Below are positions 25,257 through 34,255 of a stretch of DNA of 64,000 bases, one piece after another. Made by a program: the position numbers and the translations under genes. The DNA is from Anaerotruncus colihominis (GTDB taxonomy: Bacteria > Bacillota > Clostridia > Oscillospirales > Ruminococcaceae): contig CP102255.1 of the NCBI GenBank assembly GCA_025146135.1, positions 3,162,001 to 3,226,000 on the forward strand, read 5' to 3'. The notes under the pieces are model-generated. The model made no database searches and was not told the origin of the DNA. It saw only the letters and a program-made list of their open reading frames with translations. Each line of letters begins with the position of its first letter. Within the stretch, counting starts at the first letter, position 1.

Positions 25257-25305
25257 CCGGAGGAAGGCCGAAGGAGAACTCCTCCTGAAAACGGCCCTCC
25301 TCCGG
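25257..25305 (-). terminator. Hairpin between lipoprotein and ATPase genes (possible attenuator)
   Basis: CCGGAGGAAGGCCG pairs imperfectly with CGGCCCTCCTCCGG in the 168-base gap after the lipoprotein gene. There is no clear T run. Such hairpins commonly stabilise or partly terminate the message so that the binding protein is made in excess. Confidence 0.5.
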
Positions 25306-25378
25306 CGAGCGGCGGACCCGCGTGCAGCGGCCCGCCCAGAGCTGATTGAAAAATTGCGTTTTCCAAAAAGCCTCCGGT

Positions 25379-26491
25379 TTATTTAATATACTGGTCCTTA
25401 AACGCGGCCAGCTCCTCTGTGGTCATACCATAGGAGGATGAGACAGTGATTTTTCCGTCGATGATATCCTGCTTGGCCTGGGCGATGGCCGCAGCGTCCT
25501 CCTCGGACACATGCGCCTTGAAGTAGTCGTTTTCCACGATACCGACGCACTCCTTGTCCAGGCCCAGCTTCTCGCATGTGCCGTATGGAACCTGTCCCTG
25601 CTTATAAAGCTCATAAGCGCGCAGCAGGGAGGTATCCACACGTTTTAAAGAGCTTGTCAGAATCGCGGCCGCCTTGTCGGGATCGCTCTCTGCAAAAATC
25701 AGCGACTGATCGGTATCTGAGCCGATGGCCAGCTTGCCGGTTTCCTTGGCGGCCTCAAACACGCCTACGCCGGCATTGGAAGCAAGCTGGAACACCACGT
25801 CGGCGCCCGCGTTGTACTGCACCAGGGCAAGCTCCTTGCCCTTGGCGGAATCGTCCCAGTTGCCGGTGTAGGACACGATGGCCTTGATGTCGGGGTTGAC
25901 ATAGGCCGCACCCTCCAGGTAGCCCACCAGCGAATCGTTGACAACCGTGGAATCCTCGCCGCCGATAAAGCCGATCACGCCGCTCTCAGAGACACTGGCC
26001 GCGGCCATACCGGCCAGGAAAGAGCCTTCGTTGGCATTGTAGGACATGCTGTAGACGTTGCTGACTCCCTCGATCGGTTCGTCAAAGAACCAAAATTCCT
26101 TCTCAGGATAATCCTCGGCGGCGGCCTCGATATATTCCATCATTGTCCAGGAACCGGCCACAACGATGTCCCAATCCTCGCTCAGGGTATCGGCGATGAT
26201 CGAATCGTATTTGGACTTATCAGTCGTCATCTCGATCACCTGTGTTTCCACCTCGTCAGGATACGTATCCTGAATGGCCTTGATACCCGCGGCGGAACAG
26301 TCATACCAGGCCAGGTCGCCCAGGTAGCCGTTGAGCAAAAGGACAATCTTTGTCTTATCGCTGCCACTGGCGTCATCGGCGCCGGCGCCTCCCGCACTGG
26401 AGGTGCTGGAGCTGCCACAGCCGGCCATGGCGGCTACCATGCCCGCCGCCAGGATCATACTGATCATCCGTTTAAAACCATACTTTTTCAT
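25379..26491 (-). CDS. BMP family substrate-binding lipoprotein
   Basis: A solute receptor of the basic membrane protein (PnrA-like) family, anchored outside the membrane by a lipid on Cys25 (lipobox MAGC). A Ser/Gly/Ala-rich linker is followed by the two-lobed binding fold (about 50-370). YNANEGSFLAGMAAASVSES and GFIGGEDSTVV are family blocks. The ATG at 26491 follows GGAGG after 7 bases and starts a normal signal peptide (MKKYGFKRM). It is first in the operon, directly behind the LacI-type operator at 26544-26563. Ligand is unknown: nucleoside by family, glycoside by context. Confidence 0.94.
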   Translation of the reverse strand: MKKYGFKRMISMILAAGMVAAMAGCGSSSTSSAGGAGADDASGSDKTKIVLLLNGYLGDLAWYDCSAAGIKAIQDTYPDEVETQVIEMTTDKSKYDSIIADTLSEDWDIVVAGSWTMMEYIEAAAEDYPEKEFWFFDEPIEGVSNVYSMSYNANEGSFLAGMAAASVSESGVIGFIGGEDSTVVNDSLVGYLEGAAYVNPDIKAIVSYTGNWDDSAKGKELALVQYNAGADVVFQLASNAGVGVFEAAKETGKLAIGSDTDQSLIFAESDPDKAAAILTSSLKRVDTSLLRAYELYKQGQVPYGTCEKLGLDKECVGIVENDYFKAHVSEEDAAAIAQAKQDIIDGKITVSSSYGMTTEELAAFKDQYIK

Positions 26492-26543
26492 CAATGTACC
26501 TCCATCCTGTTTTGAGAACCTCTCACACAATTATCCACCTGGT

Positions 26544-26563
26544 TAATTAAAACGTTTTAATTA
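26544..26563. promoter_or_regulatory. LacI-type operator in the leader of the importer operon
   Basis: A perfect 20-base palindrome, TAATTAAAAC/GTTTTAATTA, with the central CG typical of LacI/GalR operators. It lies about 55 bases downstream of the predicted importer start point, where it could act as a roadblock. Confidence 0.8.
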
Positions 26564-26623
26564 CCGGCGAAAAAATAAATGACCGCGTCCTGTCACCTCA
26601 CGACCGTCATTTGATAGTTGAAT

Positions 26624-26651
26624 ATTATCATGTTTGCACGATGCATGTCAA
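26624..26651 (-). promoter_or_regulatory. Promoter of the BMP importer-GH3 operon
   Basis: On the minus strand TTGACA (26651-26646) and GATAAT (26629-26624) are 16 bases apart. The leader of about 125 bases contains the operator palindrome. Confidence 0.7.
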
Positions 26652-26699
26652 TAAAAATAATAATATTTTGGTTTTTTTGACTTTTTGCATAGATTCTAA

Positions 26700-26735
26700 T
26701 TGACTATTTTGAATAGATGAACTAAAATCGTTTTA
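26700..26735 (+). promoter_or_regulatory. Promoter of the lacI-type gene with overlapping operator
   Basis: TTGACT (26700-26705) and TAAAAT (26723-26728) are 17 bases apart. The -10 is part of the inverted repeat TAAAA-TCG-TTTTA, resembling the core of the 26544-26563 operator, which suggests autoregulation. Confidence 0.7.
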
Positions 26736-26785
26736 ACGAATTATGGGAAATCGTTACGGACCAAGCGTCAGAAAGGACGGAAACT

Positions 26786-27817
26786 ATGCGGGCAACCATT
26801 AAGGATGTGGCCAAAGCGGCCGGAGTTTCTCCCTCCACTGTTTCCCTTATCATCAACGAAAGACCTGTCCCCATCTCAAAGGACACGCGTGAAAAGGTAA
26901 TGAAGGCCGTCAACGATCTGCATTACAGGCCCAATCAGCTTGCGGTCGGCCTTGTAACCAATACCACCAACACCATCGGTTTGATCCTGCCCGATTCCAA
27001 CAACCCCTTTTTTGCCGCGCTCTCCAACCAGCTTGAGAGCCGGCTGCGTCACGAGCATCTCAATGTCATTATCGGCAACACCGGCGGCGATCCCGAGGTC
27101 ACCCGGCAGTATCTTCACATCTTTTCCGACCGCCGTGTGGACGGTATTATCCTGGCGCAGATGGATTTTGAGGACGAGGCGGAAACCACAAAATGCCGGG
27201 AGCTTTTGAAAAGCATCGATATCCCCATTGTCTATGTGGACCGTGTCGCGGACGACGGAAATCATTTTTCAGTGGAGGTCAACCAGGTCCAGATCGGATA
27301 CCTGGCCACACGGCATCTGTTGGAGCTGGGGCACAGACAGATCGGATGTGCCTCAGGCTCCATCCGGCTGAACGTCAATGCCTGCCGTTACCTGGGGTAC
27401 CGCATGGCCCTTGAGGAATATGGCCTGGCAGCCGATCCCAGCCTGCTTTTTTGCGATTCCCTGTCCATCACGTGCGGGCAAAAAGCCCTGCCCTGCCTGC
27501 TGGGACAGAATGTCTCGGCCATTTTCGCCTTCAACGACATGATCGCATACGGCATCTACAAGGAATGCCGCAACTATAACCTGTCGATTCCCCGCGATCT
27601 GTCCGTCATCGGCGTGGACGATATTTTTCTGTCCGACATCATCTATCCGCCCCTCACAACCGTGGCGCAGCCTGTTTCGGAAATTGCCGCCCGTGCTGTG
27701 GACGGAATGCTTCACCTGTTGCAGGATCCTCAAAACAGGACCGATACCGCCAAGCTAAATCCCATCCTGAAGGTGCGCGGCAGCACAGCGCGCGTCTGCC
27801 CGCCGCCCCACGTTTAA
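26786..27817 (+). CDS. LacI family transcriptional regulator
   Basis: A 343-residue repressor. The N-terminal helix-turn-helix (ATIKDVAKAAGVSPSTVSLI, residues 3-22) and hinge helix region (YRPNQLAVGLV) bind the operator. Residues about 60-335 form a periplasmic-binding-protein-like sugar sensor. It is divergent from the BMP importer/GH3 operon and almost certainly controls it through the operators at 26544-26563 and 26723-26735. The inducer is expected to be the imported sugar or its GH3 product. Confidence 0.94.
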   Translation: MRATIKDVAKAAGVSPSTVSLIINERPVPISKDTREKVMKAVNDLHYRPNQLAVGLVTNTTNTIGLILPDSNNPFFAALSNQLESRLRHEHLNVIIGNTGGDPEVTRQYLHIFSDRRVDGIILAQMDFEDEAETTKCRELLKSIDIPIVYVDRVADDGNHFSVEVNQVQIGYLATRHLLELGHRQIGCASGSIRLNVNACRYLGYRMALEEYGLAADPSLLFCDSLSITCGQKALPCLLGQNVSAIFAFNDMIAYGIYKECRNYNLSIPRDLSVIGVDDIFLSDIIYPPLTTVAQPVSEIAARAVDGMLHLLQDPQNRTDTAKLNPILKVRGSTARVCPPPHV

Positions 27818-27828
27818 AACATACTGAA

Positions 27829-27866
27829 AGGCCCGAGGCGGAATATTCCGCCTCGGGCCTATTTTT
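27829..27866. terminator. Bidirectional terminator between lacI and the RbsB-like gene
   Basis: A perfect 32-base palindrome (AGGCCCGAGGCGGAAT and complement) followed by ATTTTTAA. It lies between convergent genes and ends the long minus-strand operon as well. Confidence 0.88.
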
Positions 27867-27891
27867 AACTGCGAATATTGTATTCTGTTTT

Positions 27892-28899
27892 TTACGCCAG
27901 CGCAGCCGCATTCAGGACGGTAACGCCCGTGTCGACCGTGGAGCCGTCGCCCGCATCGGTGCCGTCAAGCGCCGCGACAGCGGCCTTGATGCCCTCGTAA
28001 CCCATGACATCCGGGTTCTGTGCCATCGTGCACAGCAGGGAACCGTCCTTGATGAGGCTCTGGATCATATCGGATTTATCGAAGCCAACGCCGATCACAT
28101 CGCCGCCGTCCTCTTTGATGGCGTTGCCCGTGCCAACGGTGCAGCCTTCATTCGTTCCGAAGATACCCACGCAGCCCTGCGCGATATAGTTAGTCGCGAT
28201 ATCCTTCGACTTGGCGGCGTCGCCTTCGCTGTACTGTGTCTCACCGATCTCAAAGTTGGTGCCTTCGAACGCGGAACGGAAACCGTTCTCACGGTCAACC
28301 GTGGAGGTGGTGGCCGCATTCGTGTTGATGATGCCGATCTTGCCCTCAGTGATGCCCTTCTCATTCAGAGCCTTGAGCATCTCCTCGCCAGCAGTCTTGC
28401 CGGCGGCAACGTTGTCGGTCGCAAAGGTCTTGACAGCCGGATGATTCGCCGGAGAATCGACATAAACAATCTTGACGCCGGCAGCCTCGGCTTCCTTCAG
28501 AGCGGCCACGTCCGCATCCGGGCCATTCGCAGCCAGCAGGATGGCCTGCGCGCCGTCGGCAACCGCGTTGTTGATGCACTCAATCTGCTTGGCGTCATCC
28601 TTGACATCGGGAGCAGACCACTTGTAATCGACGTTGCCAAGCTCGGCAACCGCCTTCTGGCAGCCCTTATCCATATTGACCCAGTGCTGGTCCATCTGGT
28701 CCATGGAGATCATATAGATCTTATAGGTTTCGCCGGAAGCTGCCGGAGTCGACGCAGCCGGAGCTGTGGAGGCTGCGGGGGCCGATTCAGCCGGAGCGGC
28801 CGGAGCAGACGACGAAGCGGTCGAGCTGCCGCCGCTGCACGCGGTGAACGCTGTGGCGAACATGGCTGACGCCAGCAATGCTGCAAAAATTCTTTTCAT
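27892..28899 (-). CDS. RbsB-like sugar-binding lipoprotein
   Basis: A periplasmic-binding-protein type 1 receptor for an ABC sugar importer, lipid-anchored at Cys21 (lipobox FTAC). A Ser/Ala/Pro linker (about 22-50) is followed by the ribose-binding-like fold. The segments IYMISMDQMDQHW and IGVGFDKSD match this family. The ATG at 28899 follows AGGAGG after 8 bases. It is the last gene of the importer set (ATPase, permease, receptor) and of the long minus-strand run starting near 40.4 kb. The sugar is unknown. Confidence 0.93.
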   Translation of the reverse strand: MKRIFAALLASAMFATAFTACSGGSSTASSSAPAAPAESAPAASTAPAASTPAASGETYKIYMISMDQMDQHWVNMDKGCQKAVAELGNVDYKWSAPDVKDDAKQIECINNAVADGAQAILLAANGPDADVAALKEAEAAGVKIVYVDSPANHPAVKTFATDNVAAGKTAGEEMLKALNEKGITEGKIGIINTNAATTSTVDRENGFRSAFEGTNFEIGETQYSEGDAAKSKDIATNYIAQGCVGIFGTNEGCTVGTGNAIKEDGGDVIGVGFDKSDMIQSLIKDGSLLCTMAQNPDVMGYEGIKAAVAALDGTDAGDGSTVDTGVTVLNAAALA

Positions 28900-28963
28900 T
28901 TCTGTTTTCCTCCTAAAGATATTTGTAAAAGCCTGTTTTGGCTTTTCAAACGCCAAATTTTAA

Positions 28964-29989
28964 TCAACCGGCCGCCATCCCGGCGTTCTCGCCCTTTTTG
29001 GCCTTGTGGCGGCGGGGCTTTCCGCCGCGCAGGAACACGTCAAGCAAAACGGAGAGGACGACGATCACGCCGATGAGGATGTTGCGGATGGCCACCGGCG
29101 CGCCGATGAACTGAAGACCGTTCTGGAGCACGCCCCAGATCGCGGCGCCGATGACGGTGCCGAGCAGGATGCCCTGGCCGCCGAGCGGGGAAACGCCGCC
29201 GATAACCGACGCGGCAACCGCGTACATTTCATAAGTATTGCCCGCATCCATCGTGCCCATACCGCTGGTGGCGCAGATAATCAGACCGACCACGCAGGCG
29301 CAGAACGCGCTGACGAGATACGCCTTGTTTGTGGTGCTGATTACATTGACGCCGGAAAGCTTGGACGCCTCAACGTTGCTTCCGATTGCGTAAATATGGC
29401 GGCCGGTGCGTGTGCGGCTGAGAATGAAGTTAAACACAAGCCAGATCACAATGGCGATCCAGATGGTATTGTACAGCCCGAACAGCTTGCCGTAATAGAA
29501 GAAATCTCGGAAACCGGCGGCAGCGTCGCCGATGGAGTCGGTGTTGTAGTTGTTGTTGGCAATCTGCGCGATGCCGCGCGCGATCTGCATGGTGCCGAGC
29601 GTGGCGATGAAGGGCGGCAGCTTGTAGCGCGCGACCAGCTCACCGTTGACAAAGCCGATCAACAGGCAGCAGGCCAATGTGATCAGCGCCGCAACCCAGG
29701 GATTGACGCCCTTGGTCATCATGGTAGCGGAAATCATACAGCTCATGCCAACGACGGATCCAATCGACAAATCGATGTTGCCCGTAATCAGGATGTACGA
29801 CTGACCGATGCCGATAATCAGGGTCGGAGCGATCTGCCGCAGCAGGTTGCCCATGTTCTTGCCGGAGAAGAACGACGGGTTCATCGCGCCGAACACCAGG
29901 CACAGGATGATTAAACCGATTGTAACCGTGACCACCTGGCCCATGCCGCGGATGGCCATGATTCTGCGTATTGGGGATCTCTTTTCCAT
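28964..29989 (-). CDS. RbsC-like sugar ABC permease
   Basis: A permease of the ribose/galactose/autoinducer-2 type with about eight to ten membrane segments. NIDLSIGSVVGMSCMISA and AIGSNVEASKLSGVNV are the conserved family blocks, the second contacting the ATPase. The ATG at 29989 has AAGGAG 9 bases upstream; an in-frame TTG two codons earlier is less likely. A 24-base gap separates it from the ATPase gene. Confidence 0.93.
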   Translation of the reverse strand: MEKRSPIRRIMAIRGMGQVVTVTIGLIILCLVFGAMNPSFFSGKNMGNLLRQIAPTLIIGIGQSYILITGNIDLSIGSVVGMSCMISATMMTKGVNPWVAALITLACCLLIGFVNGELVARYKLPPFIATLGTMQIARGIAQIANNNYNTDSIGDAAAGFRDFFYYGKLFGLYNTIWIAIVIWLVFNFILSRTRTGRHIYAIGSNVEASKLSGVNVISTTNKAYLVSAFCACVVGLIICATSGMGTMDAGNTYEMYAVAASVIGGVSPLGGQGILLGTVIGAAIWGVLQNGLQFIGAPVAIRNILIGVIVVLSVLLDVFLRGGKPRRHKAKKGENAGMAAG

Positions 29990-30013
29990 ATCCAATGCTC
30001 CTTCGCTTCAAAT

Positions 30014-31531
30014 TCAGGCCGGCCGCGAGCCGTCGATTTTGCTCTCGAACCGGGTGGCGTATTCCAGCACCTCGTTCTGTGTCGTCTCGCGCGGATCAAG
30101 CTCGCCGGTGACGCGCCCGTCGCACATGACGATGATCCGGTCGGAGATGCCCAGCACCTCCGGCATTTCCGAGGATACAAACAAAACGCCGATCCCCTGC
30201 TTTTTCAGCTCGTTCATCAGGTTGTAAATTTCCACCTTGGCCGCAACGTCGATGCCGCGCGTCGGCTCGTCGAAGATGACGACGCGTGAATTGCGCGCCA
30301 GCCATTTGGCCACGACCACCTTCTGCTGGTTGCCGCCCGACAGGCCGCCCGCGTCCGTCTCGGCGCTTGCCATCTTGATGGAAAGGTTGCTGCGCGCCTT
30401 CTCAACCATCTCGCGCTCTTTTTTACGGTTGACAACCCCCAGGGAATTGCACAGAATATCCAGGTTAGGCAGCGCGATATTGTCGCTGATTGAAAGCTTG
30501 GTGCACAGCCCGTCCTTTTTGCGGTCCTCGGGCGCAAGCACAATGCCCGCGCGGATGGCGTCCATGGGGCAGTGAATTTTCACTGGCTTGCCGTCGAGGA
30601 TGACCTCGCCGGAATCCTTCGGGTCGACGCCGAACAGCGCGCGCGTCGTCTCCGTGCGCCCCGCGCCCATCAGGCCGGCGATACCGACGATCTCGCCTTC
30701 ATAAAGATCGAAGCTGACGTCGCGCACCATGCGCCCCGCATTGAGATGCTTGACCTCTAAAATCTTGCGGCCGCGCTCGCACTGCACGCGCGGGAATTTT
30801 TCCTTGATTTCCCGGCCGACCATATTGGCGATGATCTCGTCCATCGAAAAATCGGTAAAATTGCCGCTGGTGATAAACTTGCCGTCGCGCATGATGGTGA
30901 CGCGGTCGACAATGTGCTGCAATTCCTCCAGACGGTGGGAGATGTAAACGATGCCGCACCCCTCATCGCGCAGCTTGTGGATGATGACGAACAAGTCGTC
31001 GATCTCCTTGGACGTCAGCGCCGAAGTCGGCTCGTCCATGATCAGGATGCGCGCGTTTGTCGAAAGCGCCTTGGCGATTTCAACCATCTGCTGCTTGGAA
31101 ACAGCCAGATCGCCGACGACCGTCTCCGGGTCGATCTGGATGTTCATGCGGCCGAGCACAGCCGCGGCCTGCTCGTTCATCTGCTTGGATGAGAGCACGC
31201 CTGCGTGCGTCTTTTCACGCCCAAGGAAGATATTCTCCGCCACGGTCAGATGCTGGCACATGTTCAGCTCCTGGTGGATGATGGCGACGCCAAGCTCCTG
31301 CGCCTTTTTCGGCGTGAGATCTCCGATCTGCTGGCCAAAAATCGTGACCTCGCCCTCGTCGCGCGTATAAACGCCGCTGAGAATTTTCATCAGCGTCGAT
31401 TTGCCCGCGCCGTTTTCACCGAGCAGCGCCATGACTTCGCCGGAGCGCAGATTGAAGGACACGTCGTCCAGGGCTTTGACGCCCGGAAAAAGCTTGCTGA
31501 TGTGGGCGAGCTCAACAATTGTCTCCTGCAT
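30014..31531 (-). CDS. RbsA/MglA-like sugar ABC ATPase
   Basis: A tandem ATPase of about 505 residues driving sugar import. Domain 1 has Walker A GENGAGKST, signature VSKQQMVEIA and Walker B ILIMDEPTSA. Domain 2 has the usual weak first motif (GLMGAGRTE), signature LSGGNQQKV and Walker B VVIFDEPTRGID. The ATG at 31531 is preferred over a GTG at 31540 that touches the ribosome site. The gene upstream encodes a related protein in which these motifs are lost, so an intact and a dead paralogue lie side by side. Confidence 0.95.
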   Translation of the reverse strand: MQETIVELAHISKLFPGVKALDDVSFNLRSGEVMALLGENGAGKSTLMKILSGVYTRDEGEVTIFGQQIGDLTPKKAQELGVAIIHQELNMCQHLTVAENIFLGREKTHAGVLSSKQMNEQAAAVLGRMNIQIDPETVVGDLAVSKQQMVEIAKALSTNARILIMDEPTSALTSKEIDDLFVIIHKLRDEGCGIVYISHRLEELQHIVDRVTIMRDGKFITSGNFTDFSMDEIIANMVGREIKEKFPRVQCERGRKILEVKHLNAGRMVRDVSFDLYEGEIVGIAGLMGAGRTETTRALFGVDPKDSGEVILDGKPVKIHCPMDAIRAGIVLAPEDRKKDGLCTKLSISDNIALPNLDILCNSLGVVNRKKEREMVEKARSNLSIKMASAETDAGGLSGGNQQKVVVAKWLARNSRVVIFDEPTRGIDVAAKVEIYNLMNELKKQGIGVLFVSSEMPEVLGISDRIIVMCDGRVTGELDPRETTQNEVLEYATRFESKIDGSRPA

Positions 31532-31698
31532 AAAATACACCCGCCTTTCTCTTTGCTACTGATGAAAGTATAGCATCGAACAGGGCGGGTGTGCTAGGGG
31601 GTGATCTTTTGTTTTAGGGGGACATCCTTACGGACTTTCCGTCATTTTTCTCCGATATGTAAAATTTCAACTCATTATTTTATATATTTCGCACAATT
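31532..31698. other. AT-rich gap upstream of the sugar importer genes
   Basis: This 167-base gap is the largest within the long minus-strand run. It is AT-rich (for example ATATAAAATAA on the minus strand) but has no good -35, and I see no terminator. That fits a promoter needing an activator such as the AraC-type regulator encoded upstream; no regulator site can be shown. Confidence 0.35.
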
Positions 31699-33174
31699 TC
31701 ATCGTGTCCGATGCGGATCATATCCCTCCTCTTTGCTCAGGGCGCAAAAGCCCTCCCGGTCGTATTCATGCAGCAGCGCGCCATTTTCCGCCACAAGCAG
31801 CCGGTCGGCGACCGACAGGCTGTCGGAAATATTGACCATCAAAAGCACCAGCGCGATCCCCCGCGCGCGCAGCAATTCCAACAGGTCGATGATGTGGCGG
31901 CGCCGGTACATATCCGCCCCGAAGAACGGCTGTACGCAGAATACGACCGCCGGCCGGTACAGATGCATGCGGTAATATACAAGGTCGTAAAGCGTCCGGC
32001 GCGAAAGGCGCCGCACGTCGCGCTCATAAATATCCTCTCCAAACACGGACGCGTATTCGCGTGCGATGCTCGCGCGCGCCGCATGGCCGCTCCAAAAAAA
32101 TTTCCCCTTTCGATCAGCCATAAAGCAAAGATTGTCAAGCGCCGTCAGCCCCTCGAAGATCATTGTGCGCGTCGGGTCGGCCTGAATAACGCCGACCGCT
32201 TGCCCGCGCATACCGTCGCCGCCTGAAAATGGGCGTCCGCCCATCACGAGCCGCCCGCTGCGCGGACGTAAATTGCCGGTCATCAGCCCGACAATATCCT
32301 CCAGAATCGTATTGCTGCGGTCGAGCAGCGCGACACATTCGCCCGGCAGAACACGCATGGAGAAGCCATGCAGGTTTTCCGTCACAACACGGTCAAATTC
32401 CAGCGCCGGCAGCCGGCGCGGCCCGGTCAGTTCCGGCAGCGGGACGGGGCGCGAAAAGTCGAGCGAATGGCGCCAGATAGCTTCATCGCTCGTATATGGG
32501 CGGCGCAGCGCCAGCACAATCTGTCCATCCTCCATGACCATGATTCGGTCGCAGATGGTAAACGCCTCCTCGTGGTGCGCGCAGAGATAAAGAAACGACA
32601 GCCCGCGCGCGGCGCACCGGCGCATCAGCGCCTGAAAACGCGCCAGGTCGGCTGTGCTGATAATATTGCTGATATCGCGGACCACTACGAGCCGCGCGCC
32701 GCTCAAAACCGCCTTAAGCAGCTCGACGGCGCATCGCTCATATCCCGAAAGCGCAGAGGCGGGCGTATCCGGCGAAACCTCGATCTCAAGCTCTCCGGCA
32801 TACCGCCAGTACTGTTCGCGCAATGTCCGGCGGCTGATCAAATATTTTTTAAAGCCGCGCCGCAGCACAAAGAGATTATCCATCACCGAAAGGCCGCCCA
32901 CCAGCCGTCCGCGCCGCTCGATCACTGCGGCCCGGTTGCGCGTCATTGGGCTTTTGCGGTAGCTGTTCACAAGCTGCTCGTCGAAATAAACAAAGCCATA
33001 GTGCAGCGGCAGATTTTTCTGCACCAGCTCCACCAACTCGTCCTCGCCGTGGTCGCTCATGCACAAAAGCCCCAAAATCTCCCCACAGAACAGATGCAGA
33101 CTCAGATCGGTCAGGCACGCGCTGCCGTCAACGACACGCGTTACATGGTCCATGCGCAGAACTTCTTCCCTCAT
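31699..33174 (-). CDS. Degenerate RbsA-like tandem ABC protein (predicted ATPase-dead)
   Basis: The length (491 residues) and layout are those of RbsA-type ATPases, but the catalytic motifs are lost in both halves. Domain 1 reads GEILGLLCMSDHGEDEL where Walker A should be (31-47) and VVVRDIS where Walker B should be; a remnant signature ALSGYE and AHHEEAF at the switch His remain. Domain 2 reads GECVALLDRSNT at Walker A (278 on), VRRLSRRT at the signature and VVFCVQP at Walker B. The frame is intact with normal codon use, so it is a maintained protein, not a pseudogene. Its ATG overlaps the stop of the histidine kinase gene (ATGA). It may be a structural or signalling subunit linking the importer to the kinase; that role is inference. 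Confidence 0.85.
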   Translation of the reverse strand: MREEVLRMDHVTRVVDGSACLTDLSLHLFCGEILGLLCMSDHGEDELVELVQKNLPLHYGFVYFDEQLVNSYRKSPMTRNRAAVIERRGRLVGGLSVMDNLFVLRRGFKKYLISRRTLREQYWRYAGELEIEVSPDTPASALSGYERCAVELLKAVLSGARLVVVRDISNIISTADLARFQALMRRCAARGLSFLYLCAHHEEAFTICDRIMVMEDGQIVLALRRPYTSDEAIWRHSLDFSRPVPLPELTGPRRLPALEFDRVVTENLHGFSMRVLPGECVALLDRSNTILEDIVGLMTGNLRPRSGRLVMGGRPFSGGDGMRGQAVGVIQADPTRTMIFEGLTALDNLCFMADRKGKFFWSGHAARASIAREYASVFGEDIYERDVRRLSRRTLYDLVYYRMHLYRPAVVFCVQPFFGADMYRRRHIIDLLELLRARGIALVLLMVNISDSLSVADRLLVAENGALLHEYDREGFCALSKEEGYDPHRTR

Positions 33175-34193
33175 GACAGCGCCCCCGCATCCCGGCTGTC
33201 GCGCGGCAGCGTGATTTCAACATCGGTCCCGACGCCCGGTGTGCTCTGAACGCACAGGCCGTATTCCTCGCCGAACAGCAGGCGGATACGGTTTTGGACG
33301 TTGACAAGCGCGATGCCGCCGCGCGCGGATCCGCTGTGCACATATTCGATGCCGTTTGCGGAAAGACGCCCGCTGAGAGCGGCGAGCGTGTCGGCCGGCA
33401 TGCCGACGCCATCGTCCGACACGGTGATCAGCAAGCGTTTTTTCGTCCCCTCAATCCGGATACACAGATTTCCCCGGCCAACCTTGCGCTCGATGCCGTG
33501 GACGATTGAATTTTCAACGATCGGCTGGAGCGTCAGCTTCGGCAGCTTGCAGGCGTAAAGCTCCGCGCGGTCCTGTTCGTCGCACTCGATCGACAGGTTG
33601 AGCCGTTCGCCAAAGCGGTAACGCTGGATGATGCAGTAATTTTCGATATTTTGAAGCTCCTCCTCCAGCGTAACGAGGTTTTCAACATTCGAAATCGTGT
33701 ACCGGAAAAAAGTCGCGAGCGCTTCCGTCATCTCCGCCACATTGTCCATACCGGCCGCGAGCGCCTCGCCGCGGATCCCCTCAAGCGTGTTATAGAGAAA
33801 ATGCGGGTTGATCTGGTTTTGCAGCGCCAGATACTGTGCCTGGCGCTTTGTCGCCCCGATCAAATCGTTCGCTGCAAGAAATTCCCGCAGCTTTGCAAAC
33901 GCCGCCGCGTGCGCGGGGCTAGCTGCATACCGCTGCTCTGAAACGCCCTGAAGGGTATAGCCGTCGGCAAACAGCTCCATCATGCGTTCCGTCTCAAGAA
34001 ACGGCCGGTATACAAGCCGGTCGAACGCATAGCCAATCAACGCGAGCAGCCCCGCGCCCGCCAGCGCGATCCACAGACCGCCGCGTCCGGCGCAGGCCGC
34101 CGCCAACGCCGCGAGCAGCAGGGCACAGACACCAAAAAACGCCGCAAAGGCCCACCGGACCCGCAGCGACAGAAAACGCGTTTTATTTTTCAT
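33171..34193 (-). CDS. LytS/YesM-type sensor histidine kinase with minimal external region
   Basis: The 340-residue kinase has two membrane segments (about 14-34 and 39-57) separated by only a few residues, so there is no extracellular sensor domain. A short linker precedes the His_kinase domain with QINPHFLYN (His131) and the ATPase domain with the N box NSIVHGIERK, DDGVGMP and RGGIALVNVQNR. YesM-type kinases usually have a large external domain; this compact form resembles kinases that sense through a membrane partner. It lies between its response regulator gene (62 bases upstream) and the dead ABC gene (4-base overlap). Confidence 0.92.
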   Translation of the reverse strand: MKNKTRFLSLRVRWAFAAFFGVCALLLAALAAACAGRGGLWIALAGAGLLALIGYAFDRLVYRPFLETERMMELFADGYTLQGVSEQRYAASPAHAAAFAKLREFLAANDLIGATKRQAQYLALQNQINPHFLYNTLEGIRGEALAAGMDNVAEMTEALATFFRYTISNVENLVTLEEELQNIENYCIIQRYRFGERLNLSIECDEQDRAELYACKLPKLTLQPIVENSIVHGIERKVGRGNLCIRIEGTKKRLLITVSDDGVGMPADTLAALSGRLSANGIEYVHSGSARGGIALVNVQNRIRLLFGEEYGLCVQSTPGVGTDVEITLPRDSRDAGALS

Positions 34194-34255
34194 TTTGCAC
34201 GCACCGCCGTTTCACGATCCATGCCCCTTTCCCGGCCGGAAAGAGGCGCGGCCGC

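Noticed and set aside
31699..33174. Treating the degenerate ABC gene as a pseudogene
   Set aside because: The frame is intact over 491 codons, length and domain order are kept, it has a translational overlap with the kinase gene, and codon use matches its neighbours.
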